From assembly GCF_010587385.1 (NCBI RefSeq), contig NZ_CP047475.1, positions 1,054,001-1,118,000 of the forward strand: a stretch of DNA of 64,000 bases, given 5' to 3'. Source of the stretch: Vibrio astriarenae. GTDB lineage: Bacteria > Pseudomonadota > Gammaproteobacteria > Enterobacterales > Vibrionaceae. Made by a program: the position numbers and the translations under genes. The notes below the pieces were generated by a model. The model had not been told where the DNA came from. It made no database searches and worked only from the letters and a program-made list of their open reading frames with translations. Positions 1 through 7,997 of the stretch are shown here, piece after piece. Each line of letters starts with the position of its first letter. Position 1 is the first letter of the stretch.

Positions 1-1079
1 TCGCGATGATGGGCCACACGACAATGAAGCCTGTTCACCGCGCAACTGTTGAAGCTCACGGTGATACTTGGACTAAGCCAGAAAACTTCGTTGGTAACGG
101 CGCATTCAAGATCAATAACTGGGTTGTGAATGAGCGTATTGAGCTTGTTCGTAACGACCAGTACTGGGACAACGCTGAAACTAAGCTAGACAAAGTGACT
201 TACCTGCCGATTGAAAACCAAGTGGCAGAGATGAACCGTTTCCTATCTGGTGAAATCCACATCACGAACGAACTGCCAATCGAGCACTTCAAGCGTCTAC
301 AAACAGAGCACCCAGAATCAGTTTCTGTAGTGGGTAACCTATGTACTTACTACTACGGTTTCAACAACGCAAAAGCACCATTTGATGATGCTCGCGTTCG
401 TCAAGCACTGTCTTACGCAATCGACCGTGATGTCATTACTAACATCATCCTTGGTCAAGGCCAAAAACCTGCATACTTCCTAACGCCGGAGATCACTGCG
501 GGCTTCAACCCAGAGCTTCCAGCTTACGGTGAAATGACACAAGAAGAGCGTGTAGCAGAAGCGAAGAAACTCCTCGCTGAAGCTGGCTTCGATGCGTCTA
601 ACCCACTGAAGTTCAACCTACTTTACAACACGTCTGAAAACCACCGTAAGATTGCAACAGCAATCCAATCTATGTGGAAGAAAGACCTAGGTGTTGATAT
701 CACACTAGAAAACCAAGAGTGGAAAACTTACCTAGACACGCGTCGTCAAGGTAACTTTGACGTCACTCGTGCTGGTTGGTGTGGTGACTACAACGAAGCA
801 TCTTCATTCCTATCTCTAATGCAATCTAGCAATAGCTCTAATGATCCTAAGTACCACAATGCTGAGTACGATGCGGTAATGGAAAAAGCAATGCTAGCGA
901 CTGATGAGGCAGCCCGTGAAGCGGCATACCTAGAAGCTGAAAAACTACTTGCTCGTGATATGCCAATCGCACCTATCTACCAGTACGTAAGTTCTCGTCT
1001 TGTTTCTCCATCTGTTGGTGGTTTCCCATCAAACAATGCTGAGAATAAGATCTTCTCGAAAGATCTTTACATCAAGTAA
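1..1079 (+). CDS. oppA: Oligopeptide ABC transporter periplasmic binding protein OppA, C-terminal part (5' end outside window)
   Basis: Periplasmic solute-binding protein that captures peptides for the OppBCDF importer. The reading frame is open from the first in-frame codon (base 3), so the start and signal peptide lie upstream of the window. About 358 C-terminal residues are visible, against about 540 for a full OppA. The segment reading FDDARVRQALSYAIDRD, the later KKLLAEAGF stretch and the closing ARDMPIAPIYQY region are typical of the family-5 extracellular solute-binding fold (SBP_bac_5). The four genes that follow on the same strand are the matching permeases and ATPases, so the assignment to the opp operon is firm. 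Substrate preference cannot be read from the sequence. Confidence 0.95.
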   Translation, partial: AMMGHTTMKPVHRATVEAHGDTWTKPENFVGNGAFKINNWVVNERIELVRNDQYWDNAETKLDKVTYLPIENQVAEMNRFLSGEIHITNELPIEHFKRLQTEHPESVSVVGNLCTYYYGFNNAKAPFDDARVRQALSYAIDRDVITNIILGQGQKPAYFLTPEITAGFNPELPAYGEMTQEERVAEAKKLLAEAGFDASNPLKFNLLYNTSENHRKIATAIQSMWKKDLGVDITLENQEWKTYLDTRRQGNFDVTRAGWCGDYNEASSFLSLMQSSNSSNDPKYHNAEYDAVMEKAMLATDEAAREAAYLEAEKLLARDMPIAPIYQYVSSRLVSPSVGGFPSNNAENKIFSKDLYIK

Positions 1080-1127
1080 TAGCGTTTAATCCGCTAACAC
1101 GACGTTAAATCGTAAAACTATAAAAAT

Positions 1128-1188
1128 AAGAGCCTGTTGCGGCAGGCTCTTGAGTTTTCTATTGCCCGGATTTGGCAATAGAGCTTTT
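1128..1188 (+). terminator. Two tandem hairpins between oppA and oppB
   Basis: The first hairpin pairs AAGAGCCTG (1128-1136) with CAGGCTCTT (1143-1151) and is followed by a short T-rich stretch. The second pairs CTATTGCC (1159-1166) with GGCAATAG (1174-1181) and is followed by AGCTTTT. Together they look like a leaky terminator or an mRNA-stabilising 3' end for the oppA transcript. This would explain higher production of the binding protein than of the membrane parts, a known trait of such operons; the effect here is inferred. Confidence 0.7.
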
Positions 1189-1223
1189 AAATTACACATG
1201 TCACAGACTGAAAGAGTGAGTTT

Positions 1224-2144
1224 ATGCTTAAATTCATAGCGAAAAGGATCTTTGAAGCAATTCCAACCATGTTGGTATTGATTACAGTTTCTTTCTTTCT
1301 TATGCGTTTCGCACCGGGTAACCCATTTTCAACAGAGCGCCCTTTGCCGCCAGAAGTAATGGCGAACATCAACGCAAAGTATGGCTTGGATAAGCCTGTC
1401 TCGGAACAATACTTCACATACTTGGGAAATATCCTGCGTGGTGATTTTGGTCCATCATTCAAATATAAAGATTTCACTGTTAACGAGCTGATCTCTGGTG
1501 CACTGCCTGTATCAGCGAAAGTCGGTTTCGCTGCTTTTATCTTTACCGTCATTATGGGGGTAGGGGTCGGCACCATAGCCGCACTTCGGCAAAATACCTG
1601 GCTCGATTACAGTATTATGGCGACCGCTATGCTCGGGGTGGTCATGCCATCCTTCGTGTTGGCGCCCGTTCTGATCTATATCTTCTCGATTAACCTTGGT
1701 TGGTTGCCTGCGGGTGGTTGGCATGACGGTGGCTTTAAGTACATGGCGTTACCGGTACTTGGTATGTCACTACTTTACGTCGCAACCTTTGCCCGTATTA
1801 CACGTGGTTCGATGATCGAGACTCTAAATAGTAACTTCATTCGTACTGCGCGTGCGAAAGGTTTGAGCTACCGCTACATCATCTTTAAACACGCTTTACG
1901 TCCAGCATTGCTGCCTGTTGTTTCATACATGGGGCCTGCATTCGTAGGTATCATCACGGGCTCGGTAGTGATAGAAACCATTTTTGGTTTGCCAGGTATC
2001 GGTAAGCTGTTCGTTAACGCCGCCTTCAACCGTGACTACTCACTGGTAATGGGGGTCACAATTCTTATTGGCTTCTTGTTTATTCTGTTCAACGCTGTCG
2101 TCGATATTTTGCTGGCGTACATTGATCCGAAGATTCGCTACTAG
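1224..2144 (+). CDS. oppB: Oligopeptide ABC transporter permease OppB
   Basis: Inner-membrane permease of the oligopeptide importer. At 306 residues it has the usual OppB length, opens with the characteristic MLKFIAKRIFEAIPTMLVL membrane helix, and carries the BPD_transp_1 region with the ABC-contacting EAA loop around residues 195-215 (RARAKGLSYRYIIFKHALRP type; here preceded by RTARAKGL). About six membrane spans can be made out. It lies 144 bp after oppA beyond two hairpins and 14 bp before oppC. Its start has only a weak ribosome-binding site, but the N-terminus matches the family well. Confidence 0.95.
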   Translation: MLKFIAKRIFEAIPTMLVLITVSFFLMRFAPGNPFSTERPLPPEVMANINAKYGLDKPVSEQYFTYLGNILRGDFGPSFKYKDFTVNELISGALPVSAKVGFAAFIFTVIMGVGVGTIAALRQNTWLDYSIMATAMLGVVMPSFVLAPVLIYIFSINLGWLPAGGWHDGGFKYMALPVLGMSLLYVATFARITRGSMIETLNSNFIRTARAKGLSYRYIIFKHALRPALLPVVSYMGPAFVGIITGSVVIETIFGLPGIGKLFVNAAFNRDYSLVMGVTILIGFLFILFNAVVDILLAYIDPKIRY

Positions 2145-2158
2145 GTTGGAGTGGTAAC

Positions 2159-3061
2159 ATGTTAACGAAAAAAGAAAATTTAGAAGCGATCGAGAAGTTT
2201 TCTGAAAACTTAGAGATCGAAGGTCGTAGCTTGTGGCAAGACGCGCGTATCCGTTTTATGCGCAACAAAGCCGCAATGGCAAGTCTTGTGATATTGGCGT
2301 TAATGACATTCGCCGTCATTTTCCTACCAATGTTTGCTCAATACAGTTTTGAAGACACTGACTGGTATGCGATTCACTCTGCACCTTCACTAACCCACTT
2401 CTTTGGTACAGATGCACTCGGTCGTGACCTGTATGTGCGAACGCTTGTGGGTGGTCGTATTTCATTGATGGTCGGTGTCATGGGTGCATTGGTTGCTGTT
2501 TTGATTGGTACGCTTTACGGTGCAGCATCAGGCTTTATCGGCGGTAAAGTTGACCGCGTGATGATGCGTATCCTTGAGATCCTTTACGCAGTGCCATTCA
2601 TGTTCTTGGTTATCGTATTGGTGACAATATTTGGCCGTAATATCGTTTTGATCTTCGTGGCGATTGGTGCGATTGCTTGGCTAGATATGGCGCGTATCGT
2701 ACGTGGTCAAACGCTTAGCTTGCGTAGCAAAGAGTTTATTGAAGCGGCACACGTTTGTGGTGTAAGTAAGTGGAATATCATTACTCGTCACATCGTTCCT
2801 AACGTACTGGGCATCGTAGCGGTATACTCTACGCTATTGATTCCAAGCATGATTTTGACGGAATCATTCTTATCTTTCCTTGGTCTTGGTGTTCAAGAGC
2901 CGATGACAAGCTGGGGCGCACTGCTCCAAGAAGGCGCGAACACAATGGAAGTTGCAATCTGGCAGTTGGCATTCCCAGCGGCATTTATGGTTGTGACACT
3001 ATTCTGCTTTAACTACGTCGGTGATGGTCTGCGCGATGCGCTGGATCCAAAAGACCGTTAA
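2159..3061 (+). CDS. oppC: Oligopeptide ABC transporter permease OppC
   Basis: Second membrane-spanning permease that pairs with OppB to form the peptide channel. The 300-residue protein has the long charged cytoplasmic N-terminus typical of OppC (about residues 1-35), then a first membrane helix near residues 40-60 and the BPD_transp_1 domain. The EAA-type coupling loop is near residues 195-215 (EAAHVCGVSKWNIITRHIVP). A GGAG ribosome-binding site precedes the ATG. It sits between oppB and oppD with short gaps, so it is part of one transcript. Confidence 0.95.
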   Translation: MLTKKENLEAIEKFSENLEIEGRSLWQDARIRFMRNKAAMASLVILALMTFAVIFLPMFAQYSFEDTDWYAIHSAPSLTHFFGTDALGRDLYVRTLVGGRISLMVGVMGALVAVLIGTLYGAASGFIGGKVDRVMMRILEILYAVPFMFLVIVLVTIFGRNIVLIFVAIGAIAWLDMARIVRGQTLSLRSKEFIEAAHVCGVSKWNIITRHIVPNVLGIVAVYSTLLIPSMILTESFLSFLGLGVQEPMTSWGALLQEGANTMEVAIWQLAFPAAFMVVTLFCFNYVGDGLRDALDPKDR

Positions 3062-3081
3062 TCAAGATTGAGGAAGTAACA

Positions 3082-4053
3082 ATGAGCTTATTAGACGTTA
3101 AAGACCTGCGTGTCGAGTTTACTACTCAAGACGGTATCGTCACGGCAGTTAACGATTTGAATTTCTCACTAAATCAAGGTGAGACACTAGGTATTGTGGG
3201 TGAATCTGGTTCAGGTAAATCACAAACCGTATTTTCTATCATGGGCTTGCTGGCGAAAAACGGCATCATCTCAGGTAGTGCAAAATTTGAAGGTAAAGAG
3301 ATTCTTAACCTTCCAGAGAAACAGTTAAACAAGGTTCGTGCGGAACAGATCGCGATGATCTTCCAAGACCCGATGACGTCTCTCAACCCATACATGAAAG
3401 TGAGCGATCAGCTGATGGAAGTGCTCATGCTCCACAAAGGCATGGGGAAGGCTGAAGCGTTTGAAGAGTCAGTCCGTATGCTTGAGGCGGTTAAGATCCC
3501 TGAAGCTCGTAAGCGTATTACCATGTATCCTCACGAGTTTTCAGGCGGTATGCGTCAGCGTGTGATGATCGCTATGGCCCTGCTTTGTCGTCCAAAATTG
3601 TTGATTGCTGATGAGCCAACAACGGCATTGGATGTAACGGTTCAAGCACAGATCATGGATTTACTTAATGAGCTAAAAACCGAGTTCAATACAGCAATCA
3701 TTATGATCACGCACGACTTGGGTGTAGTTGCCGGTTCCTGTGACAAGGTATTGGTCATGTATGCGGGTCGTACCATGGAGTACGGCACGGTAGACGATAT
3801 CTTCTACAACCCTAGCCACCCATATGCAGAAGGCCTGCTTAAAGCAATTCCTCGTCTAGATACTGAGGGTGAGATTCTGCCAACCATTCCTGGCAACCCG
3901 CCAAACTTGTTGCGTTTACCAACAGGTTGCCCTTATCAAGAGCGTTGTCACCGAGTAACGGATCGTTGTAAGCGCGAGGCGCCGATTCTTGAGCCGTTTG
4001 GCGATAATCGTCAGCGTGCATGTTTTTCAGATTGGGAGGCTTGGGCAAAATGA
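3082..4053 (+). CDS. oppD: Oligopeptide ABC transporter ATP-binding protein OppD
   Basis: One of two cytoplasmic ATPases that power the importer. It carries a Walker A motif GESGSGKS near residue 39, the ABC signature in EFSGGMRQRV, a Walker B ending LLIADEPTTALD, and the C-terminal oligopeptide/dipeptide extension with cysteines (TGCPYQERC...C). In E. coli OppD and related proteins such cysteines bind an iron-sulfur cluster in some members. The 323-residue length fits. A GAGGAAG ribosome-binding site precedes the ATG, and its stop overlaps the oppF start by four bases (ATGA), which implies translational coupling. Confidence 0.95.
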   Translation: MSLLDVKDLRVEFTTQDGIVTAVNDLNFSLNQGETLGIVGESGSGKSQTVFSIMGLLAKNGIISGSAKFEGKEILNLPEKQLNKVRAEQIAMIFQDPMTSLNPYMKVSDQLMEVLMLHKGMGKAEAFEESVRMLEAVKIPEARKRITMYPHEFSGGMRQRVMIAMALLCRPKLLIADEPTTALDVTVQAQIMDLLNELKTEFNTAIIMITHDLGVVAGSCDKVLVMYAGRTMEYGTVDDIFYNPSHPYAEGLLKAIPRLDTEGEILPTIPGNPPNLLRLPTGCPYQERCHRVTDRCKREAPILEPFGDNRQRACFSDWEAWAK

Positions 4054-5042
4054 GCGTAGAAAAGAAATTACTGTTGGATGTTAAAGATCTTAAAGTTCAC
4101 TTTAGCATTGCATCTAAGTCTGCTTGGCCATGGTCTAAGCCTGCAAACCTTAAAGCGGTTGATGGTGTTGATGTTCGCCTTTATGAAGGTGAAACACTCG
4201 GTGTCGTTGGCGAGTCTGGTTGTGGCAAGTCGACTTTTGCTCGAGCAATTATCGGCTTGGTCGAAGCGACTGAGGGCGAGGTGGTTTGGCTTGGCCAAGA
4301 CGTGATCAAAATGAAAGAGGTGGAGCGTCGCAATACTCGCAAAGAGATGCAGATGATCTTCCAAGACCCGCTAGCATCACTTAACCCGCGTATGACTGTC
4401 GGTGATATTATCGCTGAGCCACTACGCACTTTCTTCCCGCAACTGTCGAAAGAAGAAGTGAAAGATCGCGTTAAAGAGATGATGACCAAAGTCGGTCTTC
4501 TGCCTAACGTAATCAACCGTTACCCACATGAGTTCTCAGGTGGTCAGTGTCAACGTATCGGTATTGCACGCGCATTGATTCTTAAGCCTAAGATGATCAT
4601 TTGTGACGAGCCAGTATCGGCACTGGACGTATCGATTCAGGCTCAGGTGGTTAACCTACTGAAGGAACTACAGAAAGAGCTTGGTTTATCACTGGTATTC
4701 ATCGCTCACGATCTGTCAGTAGTGAAACACATCTCTGACCGAGTCCTAGTAATGTATCTTGGTAACGCGGTGGAATTGGGGGAATCGGAAGCGCTGTTTG
4801 CTGATCCAAAGCACCCTTATACACGCGCATTGATGTCAGCAGTGCCTATTCCTGACCCTAAGATCGAGCGCTCAAAGAAAATTGAGATGCTAGAAGGTGA
4901 TCTGCCATCACCTATTAACCCACCTTCAGGTTGTGTTTTCCGTACTCGTTGCCCACAAGCAACAGAAGAGTGTGCAAAGCGTAAACCTTCTATTTTAGGT
5001 AACGACACTCACGCGGTGTCCTGTTTACACGTAGCAGTATAA
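4050..5042 (+). CDS. oppF: Oligopeptide ABC transporter ATP-binding protein OppF
   Basis: Second ATPase of the oligopeptide importer, partner of OppD. The start is taken as the ATG overlapping the oppD stop, preceded by GGGAGGC; an in-frame ATG 30 bases upstream lies deep in oppD and is less likely. The 330-residue product has Walker A GESGCGKS, signature FSGGQCQRI, Walker B MIICDEPVSALD and the C-terminal peptide-transporter extension with conserved cysteines (SGCVFRTRCP). A strong terminator follows 31 bp after the stop, closing the opp operon. Confidence 0.95.
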   Translation: MSVEKKLLLDVKDLKVHFSIASKSAWPWSKPANLKAVDGVDVRLYEGETLGVVGESGCGKSTFARAIIGLVEATEGEVVWLGQDVIKMKEVERRNTRKEMQMIFQDPLASLNPRMTVGDIIAEPLRTFFPQLSKEEVKDRVKEMMTKVGLLPNVINRYPHEFSGGQCQRIGIARALILKPKMIICDEPVSALDVSIQAQVVNLLKELQKELGLSLVFIAHDLSVVKHISDRVLVMYLGNAVELGESEALFADPKHPYTRALMSAVPIPDPKIERSKKIEMLEGDLPSPINPPSGCVFRTRCPQATEECAKRKPSILGNDTHAVSCLHVAV

Positions 5043-5073
5043 ACACTGAACTATTCAGCCTGTGACGGGCTTA

Positions 5074-5107
5074 AGCGCGGTCTTCTTCGGAAACCGCGCT
5101 TTTTTTA
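5074..5107 (+). terminator. Rho-independent terminator of the opp operon
   Basis: The stem AAGCGCGGT (5074-5082) pairs with ACCGCGCTT (5094-5102), with an 11-base loop, and is followed by a T-rich run. It lies 31 bp after the oppF stop and ends the oppABCDF transcript. Confidence 0.9.
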
Positions 5108-5113
5108 TTTAGC

Positions 5114-5129
5114 AGCCAAACGTTTGCTT
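5114..5129. promoter_or_regulatory. PurR/LacI-family-like operator
   Basis: The 16-mer AGCCAAACGTTTGCTT agrees with 11 of the 12 fixed positions of the PurR consensus ANGCAANCGNTTNCNT as I recall it. It lies just after the opp terminator and 185 bp upstream of the hydroquinone reductase start, so if it is used it serves that downstream gene. Any LacI-type regulator could own it. Confidence 0.35.
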
Positions 5130-5137
5130 TTAATTAA

Positions 5138-5175
5138 GACAGTCCAATTTAACGTCCTATCAGGACAGTCAATTT
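5138..5175. repeat. Pair of 12-13 bp direct repeats upstream of the hydroquinone reductase gene
   Basis: GACAGTCCAATTT (5138-5150) recurs as GACAGTCAATTT (5164-5175), 26 bp apart start to start, in the 271-bp gap between oppF and the next gene. Spacing of about 2.5 helical turns is compatible with regulator half-sites. A -10-like TATACT is at 5277-5282. No regulator can be named. Confidence 0.4.
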
Positions 5176-5313
5176 CAAAAAATGTTTGACCTTCGACCTA
5201 ATGCTAACAACTCCGTGTTCAAGAATACTGACTAAGACCAACAATTGTGGCGGGCTTTATGTTGTAAATATCCGCCTATACTAAAAGTTCGTTCTAACAC
5301 AAAGGGAGTGAGC

Positions 5314-6261
5314 ATGGGTAAGTTAGTCCAAGGGGTATGGCATGATGTTTGGTATGACACAAAGGCGAGTGGCGGCAGTTTTGTTCGAGAGGATGCAGGA
5401 TTTCGCGGTTGGGTTGAAGAAGGCGAAGGTGTGGAGTTTGCTGCAGAATCCGGCCGCTATCACCTCTATGTTTCTTTAGCGTGTCCTTGGGCACACCGTA
5501 CGTTGATTATGCGCCAATTAAAAGGGTTAGAGGCTCATATTGATGTGTCGATTGTTAGTCCAGATATGTTATCTGAAGGCTGGGAGTTTACAGAGTCTGA
5601 ACCGCTGTTTGGTGCGACTCGTCTGCATCAAATCTACACTCGAGCCAAGTTGGATTATACAGGTAGGGTAACAGTCCCCGTGCTTTGGGATAAGAAAACG
5701 CAAACTATTGTCAGTAACGAATCCTCTGAAATCATTCGGATGTTCAATTCAGCGTTTAACTCCATAACGGGTAACGACAATGACTATTATCCGCTTTCTT
5801 TACGCAACACCATTGATGAGTGGAATGATTATATCTATCCAAATATAAATAACGGAGTGTATCGATGCGGATTTGCTACGACACAGCAAGCCTACGAGGA
5901 TGCCTATCATTCGCTTTTCGAGGCCTTAGAAAAAATCGAGAGTCACCTAAGGCGTTCTCGTTACCTTGCGGGTAGTCAGATTACAGAGGCAGATTGGAGG
6001 CTGTTTACTACGCTCATACGCTTTGATGCAGTGTACGTAGGGCATTTTAAATGCAACAAGAAGCGCATTGCTGATTACCCAGCTTTGAACGGATATATGA
6101 AGGAGCTATACCAAATCGAGGACGTTAAGCAAACAACAGACTTCTACCATATTAAACGTCACTATTACTATAGCCATACAGGTATTAACCCAACACAGGT
6201 TGTGCCTCTAGGGCCGCAGCTAGACTTAGACTCTCCCCATGGAAGAGAGAGCATCGTTTAA
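5314..6261 (+). CDS. Glutathionyl-hydroquinone reductase (Xi-class glutathione S-transferase, YqjG/PcpF type)
   Basis: Cytoplasmic enzyme that uses glutathione to reduce glutathionyl-(hydro)quinones to hydroquinones, a clean-up role in quinone and redox stress. The active-site cysteine is Cys57 in the family hallmark SLACPWAHRTLI, and the C-terminal helical GST domain follows (residues about 160-290). The length of 315 residues is normal for the family. The ATG chosen has GGGAG eight bases upstream; an upstream in-frame start would add 23 residues with no ribosome-binding site. It stands alone between the opp operon and a small gene, with putative operator repeats in its upstream region. Confidence 0.9.
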   Translation: MGKLVQGVWHDVWYDTKASGGSFVREDAGFRGWVEEGEGVEFAAESGRYHLYVSLACPWAHRTLIMRQLKGLEAHIDVSIVSPDMLSEGWEFTESEPLFGATRLHQIYTRAKLDYTGRVTVPVLWDKKTQTIVSNESSEIIRMFNSAFNSITGNDNDYYPLSLRNTIDEWNDYIYPNINNGVYRCGFATTQQAYEDAYHSLFEALEKIESHLRRSRYLAGSQITEADWRLFTTLIRFDAVYVGHFKCNKKRIADYPALNGYMKELYQIEDVKQTTDFYHIKRHYYYSHTGINPTQVVPLGPQLDLDSPHGRESIV

Positions 6262-6300
6262 TGCGAACTTTGACTCTGTGTGGCATCACGTTATACTGCG

Positions 6301-6316
6301 CCCCTTATTAAAGGGG
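6301..6316 (+). promoter_or_regulatory. Hairpin that contains the ribosome-binding site of the DUF2986 gene
   Basis: CCCCTT (6301-6306) can pair perfectly with AAGGGG (6311-6316) across a four-base loop. AAGGGG is also the only Shine-Dalgarno sequence of the gene starting at 6322, so folding would hide it. Translational control is an inference. Confidence 0.4.
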
Positions 6317-6321
6317 CCACT

Positions 6322-6507
6322 ATGAACCGCAAGAAAAAAATCAACTCGATCTTAAAAGCTAAGCAGAAGAAGAAAAATGCTAAGCTGCACAAAAGCAACA
6401 AGCCAAAGTACATCTCAAAGGCTGAGCGCGCGAAGATGGAACTAGAGACTGCTCAACAAGAAGAGAGTGAGCAAGCATCGGCTATAGAAGCAAATGATCC
6501 TCAATAG
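6322..6507 (+). CDS. Small lysine-rich DUF2986 family protein
   Basis: A 61-residue, strongly basic protein beginning MNRKKKINSILKAKQKKKN and turning acidic in its last 20 residues. I recognise the N-terminal pattern as DUF2986, a family of unknown function seen in Vibrio and Shewanella. The composition suggests nucleic-acid or ribosome contact, but that is only inference. AAGGGG five bases before the ATG is a good ribosome-binding site, although it lies in a potential hairpin. Its last 26 bases overlap, tail to tail, the end of the NYN-domain gene on the other strand. Confidence 0.75.
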   Translation: MNRKKKINSILKAKQKKKNAKLHKSNKPKYISKAERAKMELETAQQEESEQASAIEANDPQ

Positions 6508-6964
6508 CCACATAAACACTGGCTTGATCGATTAGCGATTGAGCCGTTAATTGCTTAACACTATACACCACAACCTCCACATCAAAGCGTTGCTTGATTC
6601 TTTGCGCTAACACATCAAAATCCCCATCGCCAGAAAGCAGAATCACGGTATCCACGTCTTTAGCATTTTCATAGACATCTAGCGCAATACCAACATCCCA
6701 ATCGCCTTTTGTGGTGCCGTCTGAACGTTGAGTGAATGGTTTTAGCTTCACTTCAAAGCCTATGCCTCGCAAAATATGGTGAAACTGGCGTTGCTTATCC
6801 TGTTTACTTGCGATCGCGTAAGCGTAAGCTCTATCGATTGAGTAAGTTTGTTTAACTTCACGCCAAAAGACGTTGTAGTCGAAGTTGCGATTGAACGCTT
6901 CGCGTGTGGTGTAGTAGATGTTTTGTACATCGACAAAAATTGCAGCGCTAGGTTTTGAAGGCAT
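6482..6964 (-). CDS. NYN-domain protein (LabA/DUF88-like, PIN-fold putative RNase)
   Basis: The protein has the NYN signature: an N-terminal AAIFVDVQNIYY strand with the first acidic residue, and LLSGDGDFDVLAQRI further on, with the aspartates that bind metal in PIN-like nucleases. This makes a single-domain RNA-cleaving enzyme plausible; no substrate can be named. The start at 6964 (MPSKPSAAIF, 160 residues) is chosen because the domain begins there; in-frame ATG 7015 and GTG 7054 would give longer forms, and none has a clear ribosome-binding site. It follows the outer-membrane protein gene on the same strand. Confidence 0.8.
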   Translation of the reverse strand: MPSKPSAAIFVDVQNIYYTTREAFNRNFDYNVFWREVKQTYSIDRAYAYAIASKQDKQRQFHHILRGIGFEVKLKPFTQRSDGTTKGDWDVGIALDVYENAKDVDTVILLSGDGDFDVLAQRIKQRFDVEVVVYSVKQLTAQSLIDQASVYVAIEDHLLL

Positions 6965-7058
6965 GAGTAAAAGCAAGTGGTCGAAAAGGCTAAGGTTAGC
7001 GAATTGTTCGACCATAGGGAAGAGGTATGGCGAAAACCTAATGTTTGTTGGCACATGG

Positions 7059-7679
7059 CTAAAACTTGAATGTGACGCCCAGATTCGCAGAAAATTGGTT
7101 CATCCAATCGGTCTTGAAGCGAATCACACAATTACCCTCTTGCCCACTGGGCAAATTACAGATCGCAGACGTGTCATTGTCAACAACGGTCCCTAGCCAG
7201 CGAATCTGCCCGGTTAAAAATAGATTGTCTTTAAGTTGGTGTTCAACACCGCCATAGATACTGGTAGCGAAACCCAGGTTGTCTTTAACCCAACTCGCCT
7301 CGGTATAGGCACCACCTAAACCGATTCCAAGGTGCGTGTGTAACTGGTCATCAACTTGATAGTGAACGGCGCTTTGGAATAGTAGGTAGTGGCTGTTAAT
7401 TGTGGAGTTAATGTCCTCCACTTCAGTTCCTTGGTAGTGATAGAATAAGCCGATTCGCCCAGCTTGTAGTGGCGTTTCTATCTGCAATGCAAAGCTTTCT
7501 GACGGCTTGAAGTCAAACTCTTGCCCGTCCTCATTAACGACTTTTCCGCCACCGGTGAATCCTATCCAAGGGGTCACGTAAATATCTCTAGCCATAGCTG
7601 GGGCAGCGGTTATCGCCATGAGCAAGCCCAAAATAGCGATATTGGAATAAGTGGTTTTAAGTTGGAACATGCACGACAT
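7059..7679 (-). CDS. Predicted outer-membrane beta-barrel protein
   Basis: A 206-residue exported protein. The N-terminus has a signal peptide ending near ITAAPAMA-RD, and the mature part alternates polar and hydrophobic residues as in small eight-stranded barrels (OmpA/OmpW-like), closing with a terminal phenylalanine (GVTFKF), the usual signal for BAM-dependent insertion. Two cysteines (in AICNLPSG and GNCVIRF) could form a loop disulfide. The ATG at 7679 has AAGGT seven bases upstream. I cannot assign a specific function; no porin or OmpW hallmark is strong enough. Confidence 0.7.
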   Translation of the reverse strand: MSCMFQLKTTYSNIAILGLLMAITAAPAMARDIYVTPWIGFTGGGKVVNEDGQEFDFKPSESFALQIETPLQAGRIGLFYHYQGTEVEDINSTINSHYLLFQSAVHYQVDDQLHTHLGIGLGGAYTEASWVKDNLGFATSIYGGVEHQLKDNLFLTGQIRWLGTVVDNDTSAICNLPSGQEGNCVIRFKTDWMNQFSANLGVTFKF

Positions 7680-7714
7680 AACGACTACCTTGAACAATAG
7701 ATGGGTGACCCTTT

Positions 7715-7774
7715 AATTGTGAACAAAACGTCATAATTGTGAAGAACTTATTTGCTTTTATTGAAGTCACTTCA
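7715..7774. promoter_or_regulatory. Operator-like repeats in the divergent region between the barrel gene and the YnhF-like gene
   Basis: AATTGTGAA occurs at 7715-7723 and again at 7735-7743, exactly 20 bp apart, which is two helical turns on the same face. A perfect 13-bp palindrome, TGAAGT-C-ACTTCA, is at 7762-7774. The TGTGA element resembles a CRP half-site but no full site is present. A regulator cannot be named. Confidence 0.35.
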
Positions 7775-7899
7775 CAGCCCTGTATATGATTAATGTAACC
7801 AATAAAAAAGAAACTACGATTTCTTTATATCCAAGCTGCGCCGGGCGAAGTTCAGTGAAAAGCTTTGGATAACCCTACACCAATAACGAGGATGTCATT

Positions 7900-7989
7900 A
7901 TGAATCAAGATCTACGTTCAGCCCTGTTTATCGTCGCTGCCATTTTCACCGTATTAATTGGTTTTGGGTTTATTGCTATCGCCAATTAG
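7900..7989 (+). CDS. YnhF-like 29-residue membrane peptide
   Basis: A single-span membrane peptide, MNQDLRSALF followed by a hydrophobic helix and ending GFIAIAN. It has exactly the length of E. coli YnhF and shares the M-x-D-L start, the hydrophobic core with a central glycine and the short polar tail, so I assign it to the YnhF family of small inner-membrane proteins of unknown function. CGAGGA lies eight bases before the ATG. It ends eight bases before the patatin-like gene, so both probably share a transcript. Confidence 0.75.
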   Translation: MNQDLRSALFIVAAIFTVLIGFGFIAIAN

Positions 7990-7997
7990 ATATCGTT

